Origin: Axinella damicornis | Lineage: Eukaryota > Porifera > Demospongiae > Axinellida > Axinellidae | Length of the DNA stretch: 64,000 nucleotides | Direction of reading: 5' to 3' | Assembly (NCBI GenBank): GCA_963931865.1 | Contig: OZ007515.1 | Location: 10,365,663-10,429,662 of the forward strand | Part shown: piece by piece, positions 54,526 to 64,000 of the stretch | Layout: each line of letters starts with the position of its first letter | Numbering within the stretch: position 1 is the stretch's first letter | Position numbers and translations under genes: made by a program | The notes under the pieces: model-generated | Seen by the model: only the letters and a program-made list of their open reading frames with translations | What the model was told of the DNA's origin: nothing | Databases searched by the model: none

Positions 54526-54770
54526 GAGGCCAACCACTTATTAATTGTGAGCGGAATCGGGATGAGAAACTGGAGCAAGAGCTTCAGGTGCAGATAATTA
54601 ACAGTATTGCATGTTGGAACTCATTCCTGATAGTGTATTCTGTTGATTTAATCTCGTGTTTTTCTCACTGCAGAAGACACTGTCGTCCGAGTGAGGAGTT
54701 AAAGATGGATTTTGAGCATCATCTGAAGGAGGAATCCACATGGGCTTCTCAAGCAGGTAAGGTAGAAAGG
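53590..54770 (+). pseudogene. Diverged plus-strand copy of the coiled-coil exons, probably broken
   Basis: Three exon-like blocks recur in order. At about 53645-53707 is a version of the EEM..IASLD exon with a one-base deletion after GAGATGGGGAG that shifts frame. At about 54551-54587 is KLEQELQ. At about 54673-54756 is EELKMDFEHHLKEESTWASQ, followed by GTAAGG. Flanking intronic sequence of the first block is also homologous to the arms. The frameshift suggests decay; a shifted splice site could rescue it. Confidence 0.4.
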
Positions 54771-54841
54771 ATTGAGGGGAAGGAGAGGGAAAGTGGAAGA
54801 ATGTCACTTGTTGGCAACGAACTGGCAATCAGGTGCTTCCC

Positions 54842-54871
54842 TAGCCTTGTGGGCCTGAGAACGAGGATTAA
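54842..54871. mobile_element. Decayed 30-bp foldback MITE
   Basis: TAGCCTTGTGGGCCTGAGAA-type remnant with a perfect 9-bp duplication GTGCTTCCC. Confidence 0.72.
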
Positions 54872-56446
54872 GTGCTTCCCTTATCCTCTGTGATGGGATG
54901 GTTTGCAAGTTAGGGTGAACATTGCTTCCCACGGACATAAAACATCCCCCAAAACTCAGTGATGAAGAGAATGGTTGCTGGGCCAGGTGGAGTTATTGTT
55001 ATTTTGATCTGGTATGGCCATCAATGTAAGCAGAAGCAGCATACCAGCCGAGCGTATATCTACACCAAAGACTTTCTCACGCATGATTTTCTCCTAACAT
55101 CGTCAGTGGAGATAACAACTCAGGCCGACTCTATTGGTACAGCCGGGTCGAGTGCTATTGATGGTTGCCACGCCGACAAATGATGCCAGACCCTCTTTTG
55201 TGTGTGCATGTATAAAAAGGGTCTGGCTTCACTATACTGCCATACTGTATGTGGTACTTTGCAATATAGTGTGCACTGGGGGATGCCGTGATGGACGTAC
55301 ATATATTGCAGCATAACATGTCATGATACAGAAATCCCATTTATAGATGTTACTTTGCGGTGAGGAATTTACATAGCTTTATTATATTGTCATTGTTGCA
55401 GTTGGACCAATTTGCTTGACACCAGACCGTCCTCTGTGTGTGTGCGGGACTCTGGCTTCTGCCTCTGGGTTCTGACTGACTATTGTATCAATGTTACTGT
55501 TGGTTACTGTGGTGCTAGTATAATTCTCCAAGAGTCCTTTATTTATAACGTACATACTCAAATTTCCGCTTTGTGATGAGAACCCTTCCATTCCTCCCAC
55601 AAACTGGTGAGGACAGAACAGGACCGTAGGAAGCAAAAAAGTAACCTGTCAGGCCAGTGTTCAATTACACGCTGCTGAAGGCAGTGTGTCAGAGGTGCGT
55701 AGTGTAGATCAGTCCACGCGAACTGCTGAACCATTCACCTTCATTTTTCAATTATCAGGATGGTCTCTCGTGGCACCTTCATGCTTTGCACTGCAATTTC
55801 CAGATGTACGAGGATTGCAGGTCAGGGTGGGAACGAGACTACGGACTACGCTGGTCTCACTCGAGCAATCACACTTTCGCAGCTACACGCCCATGCGACA
55901 GATTTTTTTTGCAAGGTCAAAACCGGTACGGCCATGGCCGGGCCGGCTGTAGTGGCTCCTACGGCCTTGCAGGAGATAAACACAGCTGCTAACCTTTCTT
56001 ACACTTAATTAACACTATTTGGGTGGCTGAATTTATTTAATGTGTTCCAGTTCCATGTTCCAGTGGACAATCCAGTCCAGCAATTAGAGACGGACACACC
56101 TGAAATTGCCCCTCCAGAGTCCGGATGCAATATGCAAGTAGCCTAGACCACAAATTATCCTCAAGACATATATAGAATCTGATGCAATTATAGATCCTGT
56201 TTGTACCCTTATTTACTGGAATAGCCCATAGCCTCATAATTTCCCAGTCCCCTGTGCAGCGCTTTTCACCGCTTACTTTGGAAGACCCTAGGAACGAGGT
56301 TATGTTTACAAGGTGTTCGATGGAAACAGGAGGATTCAGTGGGAACTGCAGTGGAGTAGATATGACATAGGTGATCGACAGAGAGGTAACGTTGGACATA
56401 CATGACATATTCTGCTCCAGCTATGGTGAAGCTCCTCCCCTAGGCC

Positions 56447-56509
56447 TAGCCTCGTTCCCAGGCCCCATACGAAAAATCGATTTTCGGATGGGGCCTGGGA
56501 ACGAGGCTA
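56447..56509. mobile_element. Foldback MITE, 63 bp
   Basis: Private stem CCCCATACGAAAA / TTTTCGGATGGGG; perfect 9-bp duplication CCCTAGGCC. Confidence 0.93.
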
Positions 56510-58012
56510 CCCTAGGCCAGCCTTTAGTGGTAAACAAACGCCATGTGCACGGCTTCCCCCGGGCCGTGCTGACAATTACAATCGCAGAGGTCAGATCTTG
56601 CTGCCGGCAGCCAGTGACCTGAAACTGCTCAAGGATCCTACCTCGCCGACCAGATCGGGAGTAAGATTTGAGAGACATCTGCAGAAGGTATGCATGCGCG
56701 TATATACCGATTTTGGATAATCATTTGACTTGTCAAAGATCAGTCAGTCAATCAAGCCGTGGTTAGTACTGGGATGGAGCATTGTTTCAACGTTTGTGGG
56801 ATTGTTAGATTGTCTACATCTTTACTTTAGTGTGCCTGCTTTGCTATTACCGGCCATTAGTGATTATTATGTAAACTGTAATCAGCTAGCTGAGCGCTAG
56901 CGGCCTTTCTTTGACAGTGGTATACAGCTGCTTGTAAATGTGTACGTATTTCTATACCTGACCTCCCCATGTACATGTCATTTCTGTTCTGTGAATGGCA
57001 TACCTCTTCTCTAGACTTGCATGGGTTCAATTCAGCTGTATGCACAAGGGGATTCACTCCCATTGATGCCCAGCTACGACCAGGATAAATCTGACCATCA
57101 TTTAATTGATTATGCTGCTTGACTGGTTGCAAAAAGCAACCAGTCAAACAGCATCGGAGCTTGATACTCCATGCTCAAATCTATGGCACCTCCATCACTG
57201 CGCATGCTGTACTACAAACAGCTAAGAGGTGGAGCAGCACTTGAAGCGGACACATTCGGGGAGCAGCAGCTGAAGCGGACGTGGGATGGTCTGGGAGTGA
57301 TCAGAAACAGAAGTATTGTGGAGTTAGGCCAGGCAAACTATATATCCATAGCTTTGCATCAGCCTTTAAAACCGTTTGCATGCGGGCGGCGGTACTCATA
57401 GTTTGCAAATTTTCAGTAAGAATTGCTCATGTTATGCTTGCAGTTTATCAACAAGTGGGCAAAAGAGATGCCCTGCTCTACTGAGTCTGTCGTCCAGGGG
57501 ATCCTTGAACAGATAGCTCCAAAGAATCGAACAAGACTAGCAAAGGTTGTATCACATCAAATAGGCTTGACTTGGCGGAGTCGAGGGTTCATCATGGGGT
57601 TGCGCAAAGGAGAAAGAATCCCTGTTGCGTCTAGTGGAGCCCGAGCCTGGGAGACCTCTAGGCCCCTCAGTCCGGCACTTGCACCATTAAACTTGGCCAT
57701 CAAGGTGACCTAGCAAACTCAGAATTGGTAATGTATGATATTCAAAGACCACTTTAGTGTGATTTGTTGTAATTTGATAACCCACCTGGTGGTATGTTTA
57801 TCGTTGTCTTGAACCAAAACTCTTGCATGCAAATGTGTGTAGGTTTCATTGAAACGAGCTTGAGTGAGCCCCACACTAATGAGCTGTATTGTATCTGTGT
57901 GAACCGTCACCGACCACTTACCATAAATTTCAAATGAGCAACGGATTTTAATTTGCTACTTATCAGTTTCGAATGCACAAATTCATAAATGCCAGAGTCC
58001 CCATCTGTCTGA

Positions 58013-58267
58013 ATGACGAGGAGTGCGAGTGAGAGATTGTGTGTGGAGCGAGAGGAAAAGGCTGCATGTATTGCCAGACTGCAGCGTCTGCAGACACAAG
58101 ATCAGGAGCAAAGACGATCAGAGGTAAGGCATCGTCATTCGTTGCATAGATGTGAGCATAGAACAGTGGAAGAGCCTGACACTAGGCAAGCCAGACTGGA
58201 TAGACAACACCAGCACACTACAAGCACAGAGCAGCGGAAGAGCCTGACACTAGGCAAGCCAGACTGA
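58013..58267 (+). mobile_element. Possible Helitron/PIF1-type repeat-region fragment
   Basis: The open frame has E-R-x-A-R-L-x-R-x-like units (CIARLQRLQTQDQEQRRSE, DTRQARLDRQ), reminiscent of the charged repeats preceding helicase domains in invertebrate Helitron-related proteins. It also contains a direct DNA repeat (period about 68). No helicase or Rep motif is present, so this is a weak call. Confidence 0.2.
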
Positions 58268-58340
58268 ACAGACAAAACCAGCACACTACGAATGCAGACC
58301 TTCTTGAGGCATGGCCAGATAAACTACAACTCACTTACGC

Positions 58341-58490
58341 TCACGCCACAATGCACTGCATTCCCCTAGTAACTAGTCTGTGTAATGCAATGTTTCAGCT
58401 TACTCTGGGAAGGCTCACGCCACAATGCACTGCGTTCCCCTAGTAACTAGTCTGTGTAATGCAATGTTTCAGCTTACTCTGGGAAGGTAT
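58341..58490. repeat. 74-bp tandem duplication
   Basis: CTCACGCCACAATGCACTGC unit present twice, almost identical. Confidence 0.93.
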
Positions 58491-58845
58491 ACAAAGATTG
58501 TGATTGTACCGTCCAGTGGAACTCTCTGTGATGTCTGGTAGAGTTACAAGTTATGAGCATTTTTTTTGTCTTCCTAGCTGTTAGCCACCATTGCTTGCTT
58601 CAGCAATCATAGGTAGTACATGTATATACGACATGCAACATCACGCACAGGCACGTTAATCTCACCCCATGCATACTTCAGTGCACTCTGATTACATCCA
58701 CCACCTTGTAAGAATTGCCGCAGGGCACAAGGAGTGTAGATTGCTACTGAAAAGATAGTGGGGATTGAGAATATTGTGTGCATGCATGCTCCACATGCTG
58801 CCCTGTTCGTCATTGAGTTCGCAATCACATGTAGTGGGCTGAGAA

Positions 58846-58928
58846 TAGTCTCGTTCCCAGGCTCGTGCCGTTTTCGGTTGCATGCACCAAAAAAAACGGT
58901 GGAGGCAACCGAAAACGGAGCGAGGCTA
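58846..58928. mobile_element. Foldback MITE, 83 bp
   Basis: Private stem CCGTTTTCGGTTGC / GCAACCGAAAACGG; the right cap is shortened (GAGCGAGGCTA). Flanks GGCTGAGAA / GGCTGTGAA. Confidence 0.85.
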
Positions 58929-59799
58929 GGCTGTGAACACTTGTAAGTGATTCTAACCCATAATCCTGTAATCTCTAGTAATCTCTAGTAATTTTGTGGT
59001 AATCTCCAGTAATCCCACTACCAGTTCTTCGTCACTTTCAACACTGCAGGTGCAGTAGTGTAGTGTAATTCTCTCCCTTTCATCTGCTCTCCGTGATGTA
59101 ACGGATGATTGCATTACGACTTTGTCCCACCACAACAGGATTGTCCCTCCTTGCACAAGCCAATCATCAAACCCTCAGTTGTGGCCTGGAAAGGTTCAGT
59201 GTAATTATCCTGTGCAGTGTGTGCATGTGCACAGCAAGGGGTAGAGTGATTGCTGTATGTCAGTCAGTGGACAAAAAAATGAGCAGTTTGAGTGAAAATG
59301 ATCTCTTTCAGCCTTTTATAAGTTACAAATGAAAAAAAAAGACTTGTATGTGCCTCACAAACAACAGTCATACAAAGATCTTTGCTCTCTGTCTAATTTA
59401 TGGAACAAAACCACACCTCGATTTCAATATTGTTTTCGGTAGGTAATGATGTCAGTACTTCTATTCATACAGCACAGCTGGTGCATCGAGCATTGCTACA
59501 TGCAAGCAGTCTACGGGCTAAGTGCTTTCTGGGCACTTCTTGTTGATTTGATGTAGTTTCTTTTTTATGACATTCTTTATGTTGGGGAGCAAACCTTATA
59601 GGCTATCATCGTCAACCTCGACGTGGACCTGTATAGATGATCATCAGTCTTAATGTAGACCTGGTGTAGGATATCATCATTAGCCTCAACATGGACCCTT
59701 TTCCACACCTTATAAGCTACCCTTTCACACACTATTGGTATCATTGGCTTCAGTATGTGCCTGCGTTCTGCCCACAGATATAAATTAATACCTCCAAGT

Positions 59800-60055
59800 C
59801 CCAATTCCAGCCAAATGCTTGTCTCCTGAGAGGAGAGCAGGGAGAATGCCTCCCAAAGGGAGGGAGGGTAACATCCCCATGAGTACAGCAAAGTCTGGTC
59901 TCCCGAAGAGAGGAGGGATAATGTCTCCCAAAGGAAGGAGGGTTAATGTCCCCGAGGGTAGCCAAAGTCTGGTCTCCCAAAGAGAGGAGGGGTGAGGTCT
60001 CCCAAGGGGAGTCAAAGGCTGGTCTTCCAAGGGGAGAAGGGGTAATAACAACTCC
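59800..60055. repeat. Diverged tandem array
   Basis: CTGGTCTCCCAAAGAGAGGA with GGG.TAATGTC units of variable length, about six. Confidence 0.75.
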
Positions 60056-60215
60056 TCACCTGTGAATCACAGTCATAATATTATGTCTCCCATTCCTAGG
60101 CCATCCACGTCTTGGTGGCTGGCCACTTGGCAGCTGCCAGGTTTTAATTTGCTCAGAAAATGAGAATGGTCCTCTCTTATAGCCCACACTGTCCACACAG
60201 AAGACACCCTACACC

Positions 60216-60258
60216 TAGCCTCATTCCCAGGCCCAGTATGGGGCCTGGGAACAAGGCT
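60216..60258. mobile_element. Minimal 43-bp foldback MITE
   Basis: TAGCCTCATTCCCAGGCCC ... GGGCCTGGGAACAAGGCT; flanks CCCTACACC / CCCTACACT. Confidence 0.85.
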
Positions 60259-60890
60259 CCCTACACTTTGATGTACTGATATCATGGTTGTACTATCCAC
60301 ACTACGTGATGAGCAGTGAACATAGTCGTAACACAGTTACGCGCCACTGCGGTTGGTAACCGGTACACATGCGCTGTACCAATAGTGACTTGAAATTGAA
60401 TTAACAAATATTTTTGACAAGGCCATAGGAGCAGCAGTGGCCAGAGGCTGCTGCACTTTTCGTACCATTGTTTGCCGCATTCCTTTGAACTTTGACCTTT
60501 AACATTCTGTCCGAGTCTGTGTGATTGGTGACAGTAGCCAACTGCTACCAAAACCCTTCTGAAAATGATGTCGAAAACACATGCTGCTTGTCTCTGAAAA
60601 ATTTACTGCTGTGCAGCCTCCGACATTGTGGCCGATGGCCGCTCCACCTTTGAGGAGCTTCTGACAGGCCTGTGTGATTGATTGAATTATTGAGCATGGG
60701 GTGGGCAACACAGTTAATTGTGTTTATCATCCACGTTGCAATAATGATTAATGAAGTCAGTTTAGACAATCTGTATAGTTGCCTGGACAGGCAAGTTACT
60801 CACCCATACCTGTGCAACAACACTTGATTATTGAGCACTGTTGGTAACTATGTTCCCGTCAATTCCATCTACAGCACCCGACAGATCAAG

Positions 60891-62218
60891 ATGTTTCAAG
60901 CGCCACTCCCCCTCCTCCTCCCGCTCCTCCTCTCCCTCCTCCTCTCTCTCACAGCCACCGTCCATTGCCAATCAAATGACCCTGAGATTGTCACCATCGC
61001 ACAAACACACACTCACTCTGTCTTTCGTGGAACACAAGTCATGCTGAGCTGCTCAACAAATAAAATTCTCAACGATTTCTATTTCTTCAGAAATGTATCA
61101 GGTCGTGTGGACAGAGTAGAAGCAACAGGTTCCAATCAGGGCGTTGGACAGGAAAACTTTGATGTCACTCCAGAAAGAGAGGGTGTGTACAGCTGTATTA
61201 ACAACAATGTGACCTCAAGCAATGTGGTGGAATTAGTTGGTAAGTGAATCCCTTGTGTTGAAGTACTTGGCTTGGAGAGAAAGTTCCTGTGTGTTTGTTT
61301 AGCGTGAACTCACCGTTTGTTGTTCACAGGCTTATTATGCTCAAGGATTATCAATTTACGCTATGCCTCCATAGCCTCGTTCCCAGGCTCCCCCAGTGTG
61401 CACGTTGAAGAAAAATACGGAGGTTTTTCGTCGGTGTGCGCAGGGGGAGGAGCCTGGGAACAAGGCTAATGCCTCAATGCTCTTTACTGCTTTGATTATT
61501 GTCTACGAATTGCTCATATGCTGCTTTGTGCCCTCCAGAGGTCACCTTTCACTAATGTAAACATTAAACAATGTAAACAGTAAACAATGTGAACATTCAC
61601 TTGGGTATACAGAGGAATGACCTTCAACGAAGTGACCTTAATTGACTCCTTTCCCATCTCTCTCCCTCCCTCTGTACCTCCCCCCTCCCTCCCTCCCTCC
61701 CTCCCTCCCTCCCTCCCTCCCTCCCTCCCTCCCTCCCTCCCTCCCTCCCTCCCCCCCTCCCTCCCTCCCTCCCTCCCTCTTTCCTCCTCCCTCCCTCCCT
61801 CCCTCCCTCCCTCCCTCCCTCCCTCCCTCCCTCCCTCCCTCCCTCCCTCCCTCCCTCCCTCCCTCCCTCCTTCCTCCCACTCTCCCCACCTCAATGCACG
61901 CACACACAGCATACCCAATAGCCAATCTTTCTACGCCTGCTAAGTACACCTCACATCTTGGTAGTAACGCTACCATCAACTGCGCCTTCCGCGCTGGGGT
62001 ACTAATCAACAGATACCAGGTCGACTGGTACAGTGGCCTACAAAGACTCAACCCTGATTCATCGTTCGGGAAATACAAAGTATTGCAGAACTTCTCTCTG
62101 GTCATCGCGAATGTTACAGTTGTTGATGCTAGGAAGGGATACTACTGCTTCGTGACTGTGAACACCATTAGCACCGTGGTGCGTCGACTGGGGCCTAGCG
62201 TTGAACTGGAAGTGTATG
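60891..62218 (+). CDS. Second Ig-domain protein, first two exons (partial)
   Basis: Exons 60891-61239 and 61910-62218; both introns are phase 1 (donors GTAAGT and GTACGT, acceptor CACACAG). The ATG at 60891 precedes a strongly hydrophobic leader (PLPLLLPLLLSLLLSLTATV), so the product is secreted or membrane-bound. Ig domain 1 has VMLSC and GVYSC but no clear core Trp. Ig domain 2 has ATINC, YQVDWYS and KGYYCFV, a canonical V-like core. The intron contains a foldback element and a (CCCT)n array of about 200 bp next to the acceptor. The last exon found ends in an open phase-1 donor, so further exons are expected downstream; none was recognised before 64000. Same strand and exon phase as the receptor 14 kb upstream, suggesting a local Ig gene cluster. 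Confidence 0.8.
61372..61468. mobile_element. Foldback MITE in intron 1 of the second Ig gene, 97 bp
   Basis: Cap plus imperfect private stem CTCCCCC..GTGTGCAC / GTGTGCGC..GGGGGAG; flanks ATGCCTCCA / ATGCCTCAA. Confidence 0.88.
61675..61875. repeat. (CCCT)n microsatellite in Ig-gene intron
   Basis: About 200 bp on the coding strand, ending about 35 nt before the acceptor at 61909. Confidence 0.97.
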
Positions 62219-62439
62219 GTACGTCATGTGATTGTCATGTAATGTTCATGTGATTGTCATGTGGTCTTCATGTGATAGTTATGTGTATAGGTTGTTGACC
62301 AAAGGAACTCAATTTGATAGTCACATGACTGAATGGAATGATAGTCATATGACAGGCTATATGCTTACGGTGCAGCCATACAACTTTCATCAGCTGTTAT
62401 TGTCAGCAGTTTCCAAGTAGTAGACATACAGCTGGGACC

Positions 62440-62534
62440 TAGCCTCGTTCCCAGTCCCACGCCCAGCTTTTCGTCGCTTGCAGTACGTACTAAGCAGCGA
62501 CGAAAAGCTGGGCGTGGGACTGGGTACGAGGCTA
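62440..62534. mobile_element. Foldback MITE, 95 bp
   Basis: Shares the CCCACGCCCAGCTTTTCGTC module with 4082-4562 and 41716-42105; perfect 9-bp duplication GCTGGGACC. Confidence 0.93.
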
Positions 62535-63109
62535 GCTGGGACCTCTTAGATTGATGTGCGTGAGTGCACCCATGAACCCAGGCCCTCACAATATAGAACA
62601 AACAGGAGTTGTGAAATGTGAGCGTTGTTGATGACACAAATCCAGACTCCAGAAATGGGCATTCAGGTGTTTGGTTACACACTGCATGGCCATGGGATGT
62701 GTGAGCACATGCAAAGGTGACTCAAGAAACAGATTGGTTTGTCTAAACACCCTCATGGTTGGTAGAGCAACTTTGCGAAGGTGGCCTCAGCATCACTTGT
62801 GTAAACACTGCCATTGTTGGTAGTGCATGCAAGGCGTGTGTACGGTAGCCATAGAGGTCTCTTTGGTAACCGTAGTAACTAGAGGTCATTGAGCCCAGCG
62901 TGAGCGAGCCCCACACTGCTGTAATGTGTTAAGGTGTATTGTACGTAGGTACGTACATATACAGCAGTATGCTTCAAATACGTCTTCAGCAATTTGTTTC
63001 ATATTGAGAGCACGAGCACATGACAGAACTGCTTGGCAAGCATCAACTCAGTCATTAACACTAAGCGGCTGTTGCTTAGCAGCAGATTCTCCCTAAGCAA
63101 GACGGAAGT

Positions 63110-63600
63110 GACTGTGACACAGTGGTGACAGACGAGTCAGTCAACGCAGCTGTACAGCAGCAGACTCTCCTGAGGCAAAACGGAGGCGATTGGATGCAGC
63201 TGTACAGCAGCGGAGTCTCCTGAGGCGAAACGGAGATGATTAGATGCAGTTGTACAGCAACAGAGTCTCCTGAGGTGCAACTAGCCGCAGCTGCATGTAC
63301 AGCAGTGGAGTCTCCTGAGGCAAAGCGGAGGCGATTGGATGCAGCTGTACAGCAGCGGAATCTCCTGAGGCAAAACGGAGATGATTAGACGCAGCTGTAC
63401 AGCAGCGGAGTCTCCTGAGGCAAAGCGGAGGCGATTGGATGCAGCTGTACAGCAGCGGAATCTCCTGAGGCGAAACGGAGATGATTAGACGCAGCTGTAC
63501 AGCAGCGGAGTCTCCTGAGGCAAAGCGGAGGTGACTAGATGCAGCTGTACAGCAGCGAAGTCTCCTGAGGCAAAAACAGAGGCGACTGGACTCCCGTAGA
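63110..63600. repeat. 50-bp minisatellite, about 9 units
   Basis: GCAGCTGTACAGCAGCGGAG with TCTCCTGAGGCAAAGCGGAG; alternating GCGATTGGAT and ATGATTAGAC ends suggest a two-unit higher-order period. Confidence 0.93.
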
Positions 63601-64000
63601 TAATCTATGCTGGAACACAACATGGTAGAGAGAGTCAGCAACTGCGTTTGTGGATGGCAAGCATGACAGGCCGTCTGTTTATGTATGGGGTCCGTCTGAA
63701 TGGAGAAACAGCCAAAGCTATAGATGCTCACTTCCACAGTTTTCTTGACCCACTGTTTGCTGTTTTTTCTACAATGGCATTAAAGTACTGTGTACGGTGC
63801 AGGCACAGTATATACATCTCATGGCATCTGCACATGTCACGCTTTGCCCCCAATATGGGCGACTAATAGCTGAATTTGTTCAACGATCAAACAGTCATGT
63901 TTGGTATCCAGACGGGAAGCCTTATCGCAGGCACCTGAACTGACCAATCATAATTAAGATATGGTCACACATGGCATATATTGTCACGCTCAAGAAGATG

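Larger units (their letters stand above)
54872..60890. other. Intergenic region with repeats and unassigned open frames
   Basis: Contains several foldback copies, tandem duplications (58340-58490, 59800-60060), and a 96-codon open frame (57423-57713) that begins after a plausible CTTGCAG acceptor but shows no family signature. 55690-55850 is homologous to 47661-47800 (shared CTTCATTTTTCA and GTCTCTCGTGGCACCTT words), a dispersed repeat. Confidence 0.55.
62219..64000. other. Downstream of the second Ig gene: foldback and minisatellite, no exon seen
   Basis: One foldback copy (62440-62534) and a 50-bp minisatellite (63110-63600). I see no third Ig exon or transmembrane exon. Confidence 0.6.

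Overview
The window is nuclear DNA from an animal. It has intron-rich genes with GT-AG junctions and phase-1 immunoglobulin (Ig) exons, an animal-type BIG1/BIG2 Arf exchange factor, and a very heavy load of short inverted-repeat transposons, microsatellites and minisatellites. Compact secreted or transmembrane Ig genes beside long repeat-filled introns would fit an early-branching metazoan such as a sponge. The phylum is inference, not something read directly.

Layout. (1) Positions 17-34710, minus strand: the first twelve coding exons of an ARFGEF1/2 (BIG1/BIG2) orthologue, giving the DCB and HUS regions and stopping just before the Sec7 domain, which lies off the left edge. Splice phases agree through all twelve exons (1964 nt, 654 codons plus 2 nt). 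Introns 1-4 (12.9, 7.9, 5.3 and 4.9 kb) are packed with repeats. (2) About 34711-35490: a roughly 0.8 kb divergent intergenic region. (3) Positions 35491-46567, plus strand: a complete four-exon gene for a 1033-residue type I membrane protein with a signal peptide, three Ig-like domains, one transmembrane helix and a tail of about 620 residues. The tail carries a Ser/Asn/His/Arg repeat and two copies of a GESGYDS motif. (4) Positions 48.9-54.8 kb: exons of an unidentified coiled-coil gene on the minus strand, a near-perfect inverted duplication around a 200-N assembly gap, and a diverged, frameshifted paralogous set on the plus strand. (5) Positions 60891-62218, plus strand: the first two exons of a second Ig-domain gene, whose remainder lies beyond the right edge or was not found.

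Mobile DNA dominates the rest. The most striking element is a family of at least 23 short foldback elements with termini close to TAGCCTCGTTCCCAGGC / GCCTGGGAACGAGGCTA, many flanked by 9-bp direct duplications, as expected for Mutator-like (MULE) non-autonomous elements. Their caps are conserved, but the inner stem is often unique to one copy and still self-complementary. One copy has grown a 14-unit, 30-bp minisatellite from one arm. I also found a 656-bp hAT-like element with a 7-bp target duplication, several other foldbacks, and many tandem arrays.

The two Ig genes and the BIG gene have no evident shared pathway. BIG proteins act at the trans-Golgi and endosomes to activate Arf1/Arf3, while the Ig proteins would be at the cell surface or secreted. 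Several splice acceptors use a microsatellite ((CCCT)n or (CT)n on the transcript strand) as their polypyrimidine tract.
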